From Paramecium tetraurelia (Eukaryota; Ciliophora; Oligohymenophorea; Peniculida; Parameciidae), in NCBI RefSeq assembly GCF_000165425.1, contig NW_001798962.1:3705-67704 (forward strand): a stretch of DNA of 64,000 nt, in the 5' to 3' direction. The notes beneath the pieces are model-generated. The model saw only the letters and a program-made list of their open reading frames with translations, made no database searches and was not told the origin of the DNA. Made by a program: the position numbers and the translations under genes. Numbering within the stretch: the first letter of the stretch is position 1; every line of letters starts with the position of its first letter. Below, in pieces: positions 11,810-26,074 of the stretch.

Positions 11810-12585
11810 ATGAGCCAGGATGAATTTTGGCCGAAGGAGGAGGGAATTCAAGAAGGTTAGGATGGTTAAAAGAAGAGAAAGAATAATAAAAGAGTAATTA
11901 CAAATCCCAGTTAATAAACAGGTCATTGGAGTGAATTGGAACATTAAACATATATCGATTTTTTGAATATGCATAGATCTGTGATGGAATCACAAGACCA
12001 AAAGAAGACAAGCAAAATATTTAAATTGATGAGTGAGACCATTGGTACTAGAAGTCCATCGCAATGCAGGTTCCTGATTTCATAAGAATTATTTAGATCT
12101 CATCATTAGAAGTTCAATCCTTTTGTTCATCAAATCAAGAAGAGATAAAAGAGGAAAAAGGAGAAATAAAATACAGAGAAAATAACGAAGAATGATGAAA
12201 ATGCATTCTTGTAATCTTTGCAAATTCAGCATCAATTATTTTAGTAATAACCTTTGGTAATTCTCTAATCAATGTATAGGAATATTAAATGTTATAGATT
12301 CCTTACTTCCCCTATGTTCCTGTATTTGATAATCCATTGAAGGAGGATGAAAAGTTTAATGAGTAATAGCAGTTGTATTTTCAACAGTGCATGCTCTTGC
12401 AATAACAATTACCTTAATAATTGGATGACAAGAACATTTGTTGTTTCAATTTTAATTTCATGCCCCAACAGCAGATGCATTTAAATTTTAATTACTTCCA
12501 ATAATAATAAATGTTCAACAATGATTTTCAAGCTTTAAATTCATGCGATCTTAACATCAAGGAAAACTAATTCGATGAGCAATGA
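11810..12585 (+). CDS. SANT/Myb-like DNA-binding protein, Q-rich tail
   Basis: Introns 12070-12096 (27 nt, GTT donor) and 12257-12279 join three exons into 241 residues. A single Myb/SANT repeat starts at GHWSELEHQTYIDFL and ends TRSPSQCRSHHQKFNP, which resembles SHAQKYF-type repeats. The C-terminal half is Gln/Asn/Met-rich, as in activation-type regions. A paralogue at 24030 shares the motif and has an intron at the same codon (after CAG of the Cys-Arg pair). Likely a nuclear transcription factor; target unknown. Confidence 0.7.
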
Positions 12586-12646
12586 TAATTAATAAATCTA
12601 TATAGTGATGTAATAATATAAATAATTATAATATATATAAAAATAA

Positions 12647-14545
<1,899 letters not shown>

Positions 14546-14888
14546 ACCTATAACACATCATTCAATTATATTTAAATATTATCTACTTAGTATAAAAATA
14601 TACACTATAATAATCATCAAAAATGATCTACAAATATTCATATTAAATTCCATTTTCAATACATCTTCTACTGAATATACAATATTATTCTAAAACCTAT
14701 CAATTAATACAATATTTTGAGTCACTCTATCTTAAATATTTATATTCAATCGCAATAATTGGATATCCATTGGAATATATTTCATTACATGATTATTTGA
14801 ATATTAAGATTTATATCATAAAATAGATATCAAAAGAGAGACGTATAAACATAAGATAAGTATTTAGAATAGTAAAGTTATTTAATAC
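14546..14888. other. Convergent spacer
   Basis: AT-rich, between the stops of the Polo-like kinase and the minus-strand gene at 14889. No gene or repeat recognised. Confidence 0.4.
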
Positions 14889-16173
14889 TCAAATATTGGA
14901 ATTCTGCATAAATGTATGAAGTTCTTTAATGCTAGAACACTTAGCTTTTTATTTAGTTCTTTTATTGATTACAACAATAATGTTATTATCTGTTAGATTG
15001 ATTGAGAAGTTGAAGTTATCAAATTCAATTTCATTTCTTTTATCCAATTTATTAAATCCTAAGAGTTTAATTTATTAGATTAGATCATGATCGATAGGTT
15101 ATTGTCTGTGATATTTTAGCTAATTATTTTGATCGAATTCTTTGAAGAGAGAAAAAAAGATTTATTCATTATCTTTACTGTAGATGTCTCTGGTAACTAA
15201 TTCTCGTAGAACTAATTTGTAATCAGTGCTTTAGGTTGATCGGTAGATAATAGTTTTTAAGGCTTCTCTTAGATCCTTTTTTTCAATATAATTTTAATGT
15301 AATTCAAGAGCAACTCGATTATAATCTATATTAGATCTGGGATCAATTCTATCAAAGAGGAATTTCTCCTTTTCTAAATACATTTGATAGAAACTCTTAA
15401 AAATTTGAAAGGATACAAATGTATTTGATTGCTCATCTAATAGGATTAAGACTATTCGTTTAAGATGATTAAATATATTTCCCTATCCTTCAGTTTGATC
15501 AAACAATAATTCAAATAAAATGTGAAAGAGATTGGCTTTGGTGATTTATTCAACTCGGATTCTCTCCTTTTCATCCAATTACTCAATTTTCTTTAGATAT
15601 AGATCGAATAAATATTGTTTAATTTAAGGTTGGTATCTTTCATCTTGACTCAGAATAAACTTACTGCAAATCAATTTACTCAGAATCATCCTAAATTTTG
15701 TCCTGTTTACAATGCTAACAACACCTCTGTTCTAAACATAATAATAATTCTACTATTTACTCCTTGTAAATAATATTCATATAATTAGAGCAATTCATCT
15801 ATATAAGAGATTTCGTATTATTTAGGTTCAATTAAGACATTCAACATAAAGTCAAGGACTTCATTCTGTTCCTGTCTGTCAAACATTGGGCAAATACAAG
15901 ACAAAGGCTTTTAATTAAAAAAACCAAACCAAGTATCTTTTAATAATTGTCTAAATTGCTATTCATTATGTGCTAATTGTCCAATCTTAGAAATCTGGCT
16001 CAGAAATGAGGTTCTAAAACTTTCACCTAAACCCAAATTGTCAACCATTTTTTCATAAAACCTTTAATTATAATGAGAGTTGTTTTGTACCATTTCTATA
16101 CAGAATCCAAATGAGTTGGCAAGTAATAGTCATAAGTCTTAAGATGATCAAACACTTTTTGATTAGGCTTCAT
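14889..16173 (-). CDS. Unknown, mostly helical protein
   Basis: Introns 16062-16090 and 15732-15760 (both 29 nt) give 408 residues on the minus strand. I do not recognise a domain. The sequence is rich in Leu, Lys, Gln and acidic residues with regular heptad-like spacing (for example KNRTKFRMILSKLICSKF and EQITKANLFHILFELL), so an all-helical repeat fold is likely. No membrane segment or signal peptide. Possible alternatives include a ubiquitin-protease accessory region, but nothing decisive is visible. Confidence 0.6.
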
Positions 16174-16232
16174 TATTAATTTTATTATAATAATAAATTT
16201 CAATTTGTATATATGTTTTTGAATATGAATCA

Positions 16233-16796
16233 TCAATCTTATTCTGACAATGCTGTTCCTTCCAATGCTTATCTTTATTGTTCCTCTTTGTGTTCTTACT
16301 CCATCTAATCTTCTCTCATAATGTTGTCCAAGTCTGTTTACAATTTGACCATAGCTGGACCTCTCTCAATCTCTTGGGTCATTTGAAGATATGCAGTATT
16401 AAATTACTTGGCCAAATGATCACCAGAATCTTACTCAATGATATTTCCATTTGAATCTGTGACTGTGTATGAATAAACACCAGCATTATTAGATAAATCA
16501 GTAACCTATCCTACAACACCTGGAATATACTCAGCATGAGTTTCAACTAAGGATTTATGTTTTTTGTTCTCGTGCTTCACATCCTCTGAAGTTATTTGAG
16601 CCCAGTGTTCTATTCAATTTACAAATTTTATACGAGCTTCCTTTGGATTCAGATGGTAATCGCTGTCCCCCAAATTTACAAATTCCATGAATGCACTATT
16701 GAATGTTCTCTTCTAGTGAACTGCACCGTGTGATTTTCTCACGTGTCCAGCATATGCTGTTAATAGCAATGCGCATATAAGAACTGATTTGTACAT
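16233..16796 (-). CDS. Small secreted protein, unknown
   Basis: One 24-nt intron (16610-16633) gives 179 residues. The N-terminus MYKSVLICALLLTAYAG is a clear signal peptide. A middle beta-rich part (GVYSYTVTDSNGNIIEQ) is followed by a charged helical C-terminus (EDQMEQEHKEEQQRQ). No Cys apart from the leader. It may be a secretory-granule or vacuolar protein; it does not show the Cys spacing or processing sites I associate with trichocyst matrix proteins. The unspliced intron carries an in-frame TGA. Confidence 0.65.
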
Positions 16797-17279
16797 ATTA
16801 AAATTATTAATAATCGTTTTTCCACTTTTTACTTTTACATTGTAAAAAATAAAATAACAGATTTATCCCCTTTTATTAAACATAACCAAGAGTACTTCTA
16901 CTAGTCTAAAATATTTGTTAACAATTATTAGCCCAATCCCTATTTAACTAGATAATTTAAATATTTTATCAATACTTTCAAAATACTTTTATTAAGATCT
17001 TGAATAACTTAATATAAGAAATAAAATATACCATATCTTATATTTAAACTGCTTAAGATACTAATTTTATAATATTAATTAATTATCAATTCTACACACA
17101 GGTCTTAAAGGTAATCCAAACTGATGTTTCTTCCTTTTGGTGTTGAATAATTAGACAATTAATAATATAATTTATTTGATAATATATCACGCATATATAT
17201 ATGAGTTCCTGTTAATATATTGATCACAACTCATAATTAATTATTTCACAATCTTGTAATTTAATTACTAAAAAATAAA
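16797..17279. other. AT-rich divergent spacer
   Basis: Separates the minus-strand secreted protein gene from the RING gene at 17280. TA-rich runs near 17160-17220; no conserved motif recognised. Confidence 0.4.
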
Positions 17280-18915
17280 ATGCTTAATAACTTGAGAGAT
17301 AGTTAGTAAAACAAGTAGGTTTTAGTAATTATTTAGTTACTAAAGTTAACTCGAAAATTCATTAAGCAATTAAGTTTAATAAGCCTTCTAATCAACTGTT
17401 TAGTTTCGAGTAATCTCTTTTCTGCTTTATTTCTTAATGGTAGTGATTGTGATAACTCTGCTTATTTCTATTGTTGTCGCCAATAAATATAGACAATCCT
17501 AATAATTACTTTTAGTGGGAATTTTGATGATTCCTTTGTTAGTTGTTCTCTTTGGATGCACATTGTACGTCCAACTTTAATTTTCTGATGCAAAGGAAAG
17601 GCTGAAAAAAGTACCCCAAGAGAGGTATTTGAATAGATGGATGTACTAGTCATCAATTAAATTCTTCTTTTTCTATACAAACTAATCTTAGTTTACTGCA
17701 ATTAGATTGACATACTTATATATTGTGTTTGCTATCTTTATACTCATTCGCAACGTGACAAATTTATCAAAGGATGAATACAGTGAAGATGAAGATTATA
17801 AGGATCTAGATGAAACAAATAACGATGATAGAATTAATTACTAAACTAAACCATAAATTAGAGGAAACTTATTACTCGCTTTAATTATCTTTTGTTCATT
17901 CTTGGCTTCCCTTTTCTTTATTTACGAAGCCTTGAAAATCGTATTGACAATCTATTTGAGATGCAGAAACAGTTCAGTACTTCGTTATTAATACACTGAT
18001 GTCAATCTAAGTAATTTTCAATTTAATCAATAGATGTTCTGAGAGTTATCAGATGGAGTAAAGCATTTTGTGGGCTCTTTCTTGTGAACCATATTGGAAA
18101 AATGATGATCTTGTGCACTATATTTATTACTCCCAATTCTTCCTCATATGTCCTAATAGGATCTAATATCTATTACCACTTCTTTATGGCAACTCTAGTC
18201 AATGCCTTATTCAATGAGATCTCTGCAAGTATACAATATTACCCATCTTAATATAGTCCAAAGACCTCCTTAGAATGACAGTTCCCTATTCATCAACCAT
18301 CAAGTGTTAATAGATTCAAAATTAAGAAGTATGCAAACCAAGAAAGCATTTTAAATCCTATTAATCACATCCTTCATTTTTACAATCGTGGGGACATGCT
18401 TATTTAGAATTTAAATATATACATTTAGTGGGATCCTCAATTTTGACATTTTCATATTCTATGATTGTTCCATAACTTAATTAATATTGTTAGGTTTGGC
18501 TATTCTGAAATACTTGGTCATTCCCTAATTCAATAGAGAAAATGTCCATATTGTACAATAACAATAGGCTTAGGGTATTGAAGATCAGTAATTGCAAACG
18601 ATTGAGAATTAACAAATACGATTGTCCACAGAGTAGGCTTAATTGGATATGATTCTTAGATCGTAGAATGATGAGATCTATGAGAATTCAAGAAATAAGC
18701 TTCCATTCAAGAAAGTTAAAAATATTGATTGCATCATTTAAAATGAAAATGAGAAATCAGATTGCATCATTTGTTTGCAACCAATGGTACTTAGTTCAGA
18801 TGATCCTCTACTGTAATTAAATTGCCATAACACTCACATCTTTCATAAGAAATGTATTACAGATTGGCTTGTCTAAAATAAAAAATGTCCATTATGTAAT
18901 ACTCAAATTTTATGA
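17280..18915 (+). CDS. Multi-pass membrane RING-H2 protein (paralogue 1)
   Basis: Introns 17315-17336, 18011-18033 and 18229-18256 give 520 residues. Five or more hydrophobic spans occur (around VVIVITLLISIVVA, LLVVLFGC, YIVFAIFILI, LLALIIFCSFLASLFFI, LLITSFIFTIVGTCLF). The C-terminal 55 residues form a RING-H2: DCIICLQPM, LNCHNTHIFHKKC and KKCPLCNTQIL, with all eight zinc ligands. Likely a membrane-anchored E3 ubiquitin ligase. The ATG at 17280 was chosen because splicing the first 22-nt intron joins it in frame; otherwise translation would start at 17437. Its paralogue is at 22060. Confidence 0.8.
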
Positions 18916-19030
18916 CATAATAATTATTATTTTTATATTATTTTCAAATTAGAATCAATCCTATAGCCATTTTAGTATAAAATATATGGCGAATAAATGT
19001 GATTAAATAAATATTATTATATAAATTTTA

Positions 19031-19412
19031 ATGAACACAGAGAGCCAAGCTATTGATTTAAACAGAAAAATATTAAAATCCAGTTTAACGAGATAATTCA
19101 CGAGATCTCCAACGAGATCAAGGAAAAGAATCATTTCATTACCTCCGTTAGAGGCAGCATAAAATTAATATTAGAAATTAAAACAACGAAATATTAGCTA
19201 CCACAAAGAGAGTCCAAGAGAAGTATTTATTTTATTTATCAGTGTTGTAAGGTTTGATCTGTTTGACCATCAGAGAATTGAATGGCCTGTGTTTGAACAC
19301 CTGTCGATACACCAAAGCCAAAGAAGAAAAAAAATATTTTCTTAATAACAAATATTTTGATTCTTGTTTTAATGCAATGAATAAAAGGAAATTCCAATTA
19401 TTTAATAAATGA
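19031..19412 (+). CDS. Small unknown basic protein, splicing uncertain
   Basis: ATG at 19031 opens a frame rich in Arg, Ser and Gln (RSPTRSRKR). To continue past 19250 into the open stretch ending RKFQLFNK and TGA at 19410, an intron is needed: either 19252-19273 (22 nt) or 19212-19242 (31 nt, GTC donor). The first gives 119 residues. Without splicing the frame ends at 19358-19360. No family recognised. Coding character of the C-terminal part (many aromatic and Lys residues) is moderate. Confidence 0.4.
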
Positions 19413-19514
19413 TTTTAAATATATCTCATATTCATATTAATATACATTAGACTATTACCATTGTTTTTTCAGGCTTCTAAACATATGCACTCAATCCGTT
19501 ACTTTATTAATCCA

Positions 19515-19842
19515 TCAAGACTCTTACTGAATTAATTGATCTTCAATTAATAAACCTAAGAAACTCATCAAATCTTTTGGAACTTCTTTTTTCTGGAATT
19601 TGAATATGCTATCTAAAATTATGGATAAATTAATTAATACGATTTTGTAAATAGAAATCAAATTATAGTAATCAAGTATAGGGCCAAATAAATTTGCGAC
19701 TTTCGTAATTGAAGGTCTAGTAAAAGTATTTGAGGAATGTTAGGATATCTTTTAGATTGAAAATCAAATTAACTTCTTTTTAATACACCCTAGCATTTCC
19801 AGTTTATTCATTTGATTAACTCCTTGGGTCTCTACTTTTCAT
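19515..19842 (-). CDS. Small unknown protein
   Basis: Two exons joined by a 25-nt intron (19749-19773, GTT donor) give 100 residues on the minus strand. The N-terminus is polar (SRDPRSQSNEQTGN); the rest is hydrophobic-helical (LINLSIILDSIFKFQKK, LMSFLGLLIEDQLI) but not clearly membrane-spanning. No family recognised. The consistent frame across the intron supports a real gene. Confidence 0.5.
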
Positions 19843-20015
19843 GAATAATATTTTTAGATGATATCATTTTGCCATAAATTATGATTATTGTTGCTTTATG
19901 GTTATAAATTATATATTGTGTATATATATAAAATTAACAGTAGGAATTTGTGAATTACTATTAAACCTAACTCTTTTGAACTCTGTTCTGTAATTTTCAT
20001 TTAATTTATTTTATA

Positions 20016-21418
20016 ATGTTAAAAAACTTCATTGTATATGAGAAGTTGGGAGAAGGTAATAATAGATGCAATTTTATGCCATAGGATCGTTTTCTACAGT
20101 GTTGAAAGTTAAAAGATAATCGGATCAACAGGAGTATGCGATGAAGAAAGTAAGGATGGGGCAATTAAAAGAAAAAGAGAAAGAGAACTCTTTGAATGAA
20201 ATTCGGATATTGGCTAGCATTTAACATCCAAATATAATAGCCTATAAAGAAGCATTCTATGATGAATAATCTTAATGTTTGTGCATTATAATGGAGTATG
20301 CAGGTTAAGGAGATTTACAATAACATATCTAATAGCAACTTAAACAAAAGCAATACTTCTAGGAAATAGAAATCTGGAAGATGATTTACTAAGTCTTACT
20401 AGGTATTTACATTTTGATTGCATAATTTATAGCTTTGCGAACGTTACATCAGATGAAGATATTACATCGAGATTTAAAGTCAGCCAATGTATTCCTTCAT
20501 GAAAGTAACTACAAACTTGGTGACATGAATGTTTCTAAGGTGGCCAAAAAGGATTTAGTATATACTCAAACAGGAACTCCATATTATGCCAGTCCTGAAG
20601 TTTGGAGAGATTAGCCTTATGATGCCAAAAGTGATATCTGGAGTTTGGGTTGTGTGGCATACGAGATGGCTGCACTTAAACCTCCCTTCAAAGCCAAAAA
20701 TATGGAAGGCTTGTACAAGAAAGTCTAAAGAGGATTATTCGAACGAATTCCCTCTAAATTCAGTGGAGAATTGATGACTATTATTGGATTATGTTTACAA
20801 GTCCAAAGCAAATCTAGGCCGTCTTGTGCTCAATTGCTAGCCAATCCTATTCTATTGAGGAATGCTCGACAATTCATTACTGAAAGCAGAATTTCATAAT
20901 AAACTTAGTCATCCCATAATGGTTCCATGATGCTTCTATAAACTATTAAACTACCGAAGAACTTGAAGCTACTTAAAGAGAAACTTCCTAAATCACAATA
21001 CCTTATCGAAAGTGGCAATAAATCTTATGATGAATCTTTAGTAAATAGGTCCTTTCTACCTAAAATTCAAAATCAAAAAGAGATTAGACACAATGGTTCT
21101 GTTCCACCTCTAAAAAGTGATAGCTATCTCTAGTAATACTAGTCATACTAACCAACATAAATCAATTCCTTAAATGATGATAAACCTAAACACAATGGCA
21201 ATTCAGTCTAAATACTAGAGATGGAAAGAATCAGACAGAAGAAGTTACTTGAAAAATAACAAAATCTCAAGATAAGTGTTATTCAATAGAATGCTATACC
21301 CTACATCAATAGTTCATCTTCTTAAATTCAAAATCTGTATTAAAACAAACTGTCTAATCATGACTAAAATCAACAAAAACACTACTCTGAAGCTCCTAAA
21401 CCCATTTGGTGGGGATGA
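20016..21418 (+). CDS. Nek-type serine/threonine kinase with DMN in place of DFG
   Basis: Introns 20056-20084 and 20403-20432 give 447 residues. Kinase domain at residues ~5-265: LGEGSFSTV glycine loop, EYAMKKV lysine, [10 protein letters not shown] catalytic loop, GTPYYASPE and [12 protein letters not shown]. The HxDLKxxN and GTPYYASPE set is typical of NIMA-related kinases. The metal-binding DFG is DMN (KLGDMNVSK); the Asp is kept, so activity is possible. I recall protist Neks with DLN/DFN variants. The Q/S/N-rich C-terminus (residues 270-447) ends with a short charged helix. Neks commonly act at cilia and basal bodies. Confidence 0.85.
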
Positions 21419-22059
21419 TTCAAAGTTTTATTATTTATCTAAAAGATCTTTTAATCAAAGATGGAAAAATATCTTAAATTTTTTTATTAAATATATTAAT
21501 TAACTTGATTCTTCAATAATGCGAAATTATGTCTTAGGTAGTCATATTATGTCCTCTCCTTTAAGTAATAGAATAAGATATTTTAAATAATTTCCAAGAT
21601 GTATTATTTTATTAGCAACTTTGATAGAATTCTTCATAATAAATTATAGAAAGATAATTTTTAATGTATAAAATTAAACCCCACATGAATAGTTAATTAT
21701 CGAATGAGAATTTTCAATTTTATTAAATAGATTAATTGAAACTGTGAAATTTCTTTTATTTGTTAATTAATTTAGGTTTAGATTGAGATGTTGAATTGAG
21801 TGATTCAAATAATAAATTTTATTTGAAGCAATACTAATTTACTTATTTTAAACTAATCTCAAAATTTGATTAATTTAAATATAATATGTGATTATTTTAA
21901 TGTTTTGGTTTAAAATACAAATTTCATCAACTCTGAATTAAATCTCTTTAGATAACATTTTAATTAGTAAAGTGATTAAATACTGCATTTATTAACCAAT
22001 CATTAGTCTTATCAAAATTAAATAATAATTAAAGTTTGTTAATTAAAATTACGTTCTAA
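21419..22059. other. AT-rich intergenic spacer
   Basis: No coding frame of quality, no repeat. The longest spacer within the 17-24 kb block; presumably carries the promoter of the RING gene at 22060. Confidence 0.4.
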
Positions 22060-23720
22060 ATGGAAAGAATCCATCCTGATCCGGAGTAATCGGAATAAAA
22101 TAGGTTAATTTTTCTTGCTTACATAGGGAACAAAATCAAAATAAGAAAGAGGGGTAATCTAACGTAAATTTTTGCCCAATTTTTTTTATTTATAAACTTC
22201 TTATGATCTACATTGTTATAACTATCATCTTTTGTATGTTTGTAGCTAGCAAAAATAATGATTACAGTTAAATTATATATTTTTGCACTTGTGAGATAAT
22301 CTTGAAGGTGATTATTTTAGTTTGCTTATTGTACCAATATTGTTAGTTTATTGAAGCTGAGAATAAAGCAGGACTCATAAATGAATAATCTCGACGAGAA
22401 ATTGAAGTTAATTTAGTACTACATTAATCAACATTCTAATTTGTGATCGCATTTGCAAACTAATCCCAATATTTATGGATTAAAATCATACTTTTTTATT
22501 GTTCTCTTTGTCTATTAATGCTAAATGTATAAGTAGATCAAAGTTCACTACCTATTTGCTTGTGTCATGATTCTATGGAAGATCAATATATAGAGTTTAA
22601 TTATTCTGAGTTAAAATGCCTTTTAGAGAAGGATTGTAGAATAGAAGACTTTGAAACCAGCTCATTTCCATATTTAACGCAATTAACTTTAATGGATTGG
22701 CCAATCATTGTTATTTTGTTGATTTTACTGTTCGCTAGAGTTTTAATCATGCCCTTAGCATATTGTATTAAGAAACTCTAGATTATAGAATACTAGTATA
22801 GTTATAATAGTGCATGTAATTCAACACATTAAACATTTTAGTTAAATAAAGAACTCTCTCTTCTGGGTCATTTATTAGCGGATCCATAATTTTTTCCAGT
22901 TTAGTAAAATTAATAGTTCTCAGTTTATTAATGATACTTACTAAAAATAGTTCTTGTTATGTTTTAGTAGCATCGAATATATTCTATCATATATTGATAG
23001 CCATGGCGTTCAACTAGATCAAATACACCATCAATTTTGGTATTAAGTATAATTAATTCTATAGAATAAGCACTTGAAGAATAGTGCTACCAAAATTCTT
23101 AAATTCTTATAGATTCCATCTTATGGATGAATAATTTAAAAAATGCATTTTTTCAATTTGGATTACTCTTATGTTTAATATTCACTACAGTTGGCTAATC
23201 AAGTTATTAAAGATCTGATAAAAGTACAAATATAATGAATTATGATATCTTCATTGAATTCGATTGTGGAATATTTCAATTCATAATGCTCACCATTTTG
23301 ATTTATAAATATATCATTTATCAGAAATGTAACAAAAGTAGGATCTTAATATTCAACAAATATTATCATGGAAGCAACTAAGAACTATCAACAAATCAAT
23401 CCTCATTTCAAAATTAATCAATGTTAACTAATAGCAGAATACCAACTTAACCTAATAACGCAACCATAATTCATTAATAAGGTAATCTACTTAAAGAATT
23501 AAAATTTGCATCTCAAGAGTTATCAATCTATAAGGCTGTAAAACATATAACAACTGACATAGACTGTTTAATATGCTTAGAATAGTTGACAAACAAATCA
23601 GCTAATGTTGTGTCATTAAAATGTCATCATCTTCATATGTTTCACATGGAATGTATTAAATAATGGTTTCAACGTCATACAACATGCCCAACTTGTAAAC
23701 ATGAGTTTTTTATTAATTGA
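22060..23720 (+). CDS. Multi-pass membrane RING-H2 protein (paralogue 2)
   Basis: Introns 22104-22126 (GTT donor), 22904-22923 (20 nt) and 23040-23064 give 530 residues. Membrane spans include IYIVITIIFCMFVA, IILKVIILVCLLYQY, IIVILLILLFARVLI and VLVASNIFYHILIAM; the last aligns with VLIGSNIYYHFFMAT of the gene at 17280. The C-terminus is a RING-H2: DCLICLEQL, LKCHHLHMFHMEC and TTCPTCKHEF. Same order of membrane and RING parts and same orientation as paralogue 1, so likely an E3 ligase from a local or older duplication. The exact ATG depends on the first intron. Confidence 0.75.
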
Positions 23721-24029
23721 TTTATCATCATCAACCTTTTGCATAATTAATTTTATCTCATATAACATATTTTATATTAACACAATCATTTTTGATGTTT
23801 CAATTTATTTGTATCATAAACTATCTCTGATTTTACTATGAGAGAATTGTTTCAATTATGAAATATGAATTGATAACTCATAGATGTTTGATAATGTAGG
23901 TATTCTTAATTAGTAATGCGTAGTGAAAAAGTGGTAAATCACAATATCCAGAAATGAATTATAATAAAAAATTGAATAGAATTGGAATTTCGGAAGTATT
24001 TTGATGAATTGTGAAAGAGGGAATCAAAA
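23721..24029. other. AT-rich spacer
   Basis: A 16-codon ORF from 23953 is the only frame; no further signal. Confidence 0.35.
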
Positions 24030-24492
24030 ATGAATGAGGATTAATTGGATAATAAACAGAAGTTGAGTTTAAATGATCCAGAATATTAATAAATCTTGGA
24101 ATATATATTTAATTTAAATAACAACGAGATGGCTTAAATGGACCTAGAAGTCACAAAATCTTAATGTGACACATCGCAGAGTTCTAAAAAGTAATAGAAG
24201 AAGTGCGGACATTGGAATTAAGAGGAACATGAATCATATCTTCGCTTCTTATAAGAAAATGGCAATCATAATAAGGGCCAAAGGTTATTTAAGAAGATGA
24301 GCCAAATCATAGGAACAAGAACGCCTAGTTAATGCAGGTAATGCTAAATTTAATAAGATTAGATCTCATCATTAAAAGTTCAATCCTTCAAAACCTTGTT
24401 TCAAGTTAATTTAAACAAAAATAATGAAAACAAAATAATTGGCTCGCTTGTACATGAGTAGACATCAGGAAAAAGATGAAGATGAAGACTGA
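24030..24492 (+). CDS. SANT/Myb-like protein (paralogue of the gene at 11810)
   Basis: One 25-nt intron (24338-24362) gives 145 residues. A single SANT/Myb repeat runs from CGHWNQEEHESYLRFL to GTRTPSQCRSHHQKFNP, then a basic stretch and an acidic tail (EKDEDED). It shares GHW...H..Y..FL and the SQCRSHHQKFNP end with the gene at 11810, and the intron interrupts the same Arg codon. The Q-rich tail of the longer paralogue is missing. Likely a DNA-binding protein. Confidence 0.7.
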
Positions 24493-24805
24493 ATGATAGT
24501 TTTTTATGTATATAACAAATTCAATTTTTGCTTGTTGCCGATGTTTAAATATTTAAATAATCAAGAAATTTTGTTTTCTCAAGTTTCACCAAATTGAAGG
24601 GCTTGGTTTTTGATGAAATATTACAAATACCTATAATAGGAAGGTTACATGAAATCTGTTATGTTACTGTGGAAATCCAAATAAAACTGAATAAAATTTA
24701 AGAAAAATGTTGAATTGACTATGAAGCGAGTGTGATTGATAATTTAATGGGAAAAAGTGCTATCTTAAGTAATAACTGAATCTGTTATGATATTTAATAT
24801 ATAAA
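24493..24805. other. AT-rich spacer
   Basis: No gene, repeat or RNA signal seen between the SANT gene and the next plus-strand gene. Confidence 0.35.
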
Positions 24806-26002
24806 ATGAATTTTGACAATATTGTGAAATTTATGGAGAAATCAGAGGCTTGTTTAAATTATGAGTTGATTAATGTGCCTTTTGTTCCAAATACATTTTC
24901 ATTGTGGAGAGATGTTGTCTATGAAAATTTGGAGTAAGACCAATGGTTTGAGTTTGTGAAATAGATTGACAAGTAGTTGTTTTAAAAATATTTGGAGAAG
25001 GTAAGAGAAGCATATGCAAGGAAACTAACTTATTAAGATTTGAAGTTGAATCTTAGATACGATATAGATGCCAAAAAGTTTGAGAGCATATTCGAAAATG
25101 AATTAAGTAATAGAGTTTAAAATGATAATAGAGAAACAGGTTGATACAATAACAGTGCATCTCTCCTATTATCAAGCTTAGGTTGAATATGCATATGACT
25201 TGTTAAGGAGAATACATACATATAAGTTCGTGGATTTCAATGTAGAATAAATTTAGACATGGCAGAAAGATTAAACTTTGTATTAGAAATATTTAGATAA
25301 AATTGTAATGATTATTTAAATTCATCGTATAGATGAAAGGATTCATTACGAATGTGTAGGAGATTGCAACTGAGAAGATAAAGGAATTCTGTGCCACTGG
25401 GTTAATAAAGAATAATTCATTCTTGGATTCAGGGAAATCCTTTTTTAAATCATTCTTTTTCAATGGAAGTGTTGCTGTGGCTAAATTGAGTAATTTGAAT
25501 TTGGGTTTATTTGTAAGATGTTTAAATAACGATTTAGATTGGTGGAATAATAGCAGAATAAGTTGTCAGTAAAGTGGCATTGAGTATAATGACATAGAGG
25601 ATTAGTTCTAAATTAGATTTCTTGTAATTGGAACTTGATCAAATGACAAATGAATTAACTTATATCAATTCAGATTTGGATCATTTGATTTACAGAGCTG
25701 TCGAAGAATTCCCAAAGAACTTTGATTAAAACAAAAATTGTAATTATAGATTCTAATAGAATTCAGTTATTCAAGCCTTTGTTTAAAAGAACTACAAAGT
25801 GAATTTGGGAACTGACATCATCTATTGTCCAGATACTAATACCATTATTCAGAAGAGTGTCGAAGAGGACTGTGTGTTGTTGAATGAAGTTGAATACAAT
25901 CTACCTCTTTAAGAAGAGATCGACGAAGATGCTTGTGTCATAAAATTATCCACCAATATTTCAGACAACATTAATAAATAACATTTTGATTCTATGTATT
26001 GA
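24806..26002 (+). CDS. Unknown protein with one hydrophobic segment
   Basis: Introns 25107-25131, 25305-25332 and 25513-25537 give 372 residues. The N-terminal half is helical and charged. A Gly-rich hydrophobic stretch (LGLFIGGIIAEQVVSKVALSIM) near the middle could insert in a membrane. It is followed by a coiled-coil-like segment (SSKLDFLQLELDQMTNELTY) and a Cys-containing acidic C-terminus. No family recognised. All three introns have GTA...TAG ends and restore one frame, so the gene itself is well supported. Confidence 0.6.
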
Positions 26003-26074
26003 ATTGAGTATATGAAATAATTATTTACTTAATTAATGCTTATAAGAAATAATTATTTACTAAATTAATTTATA

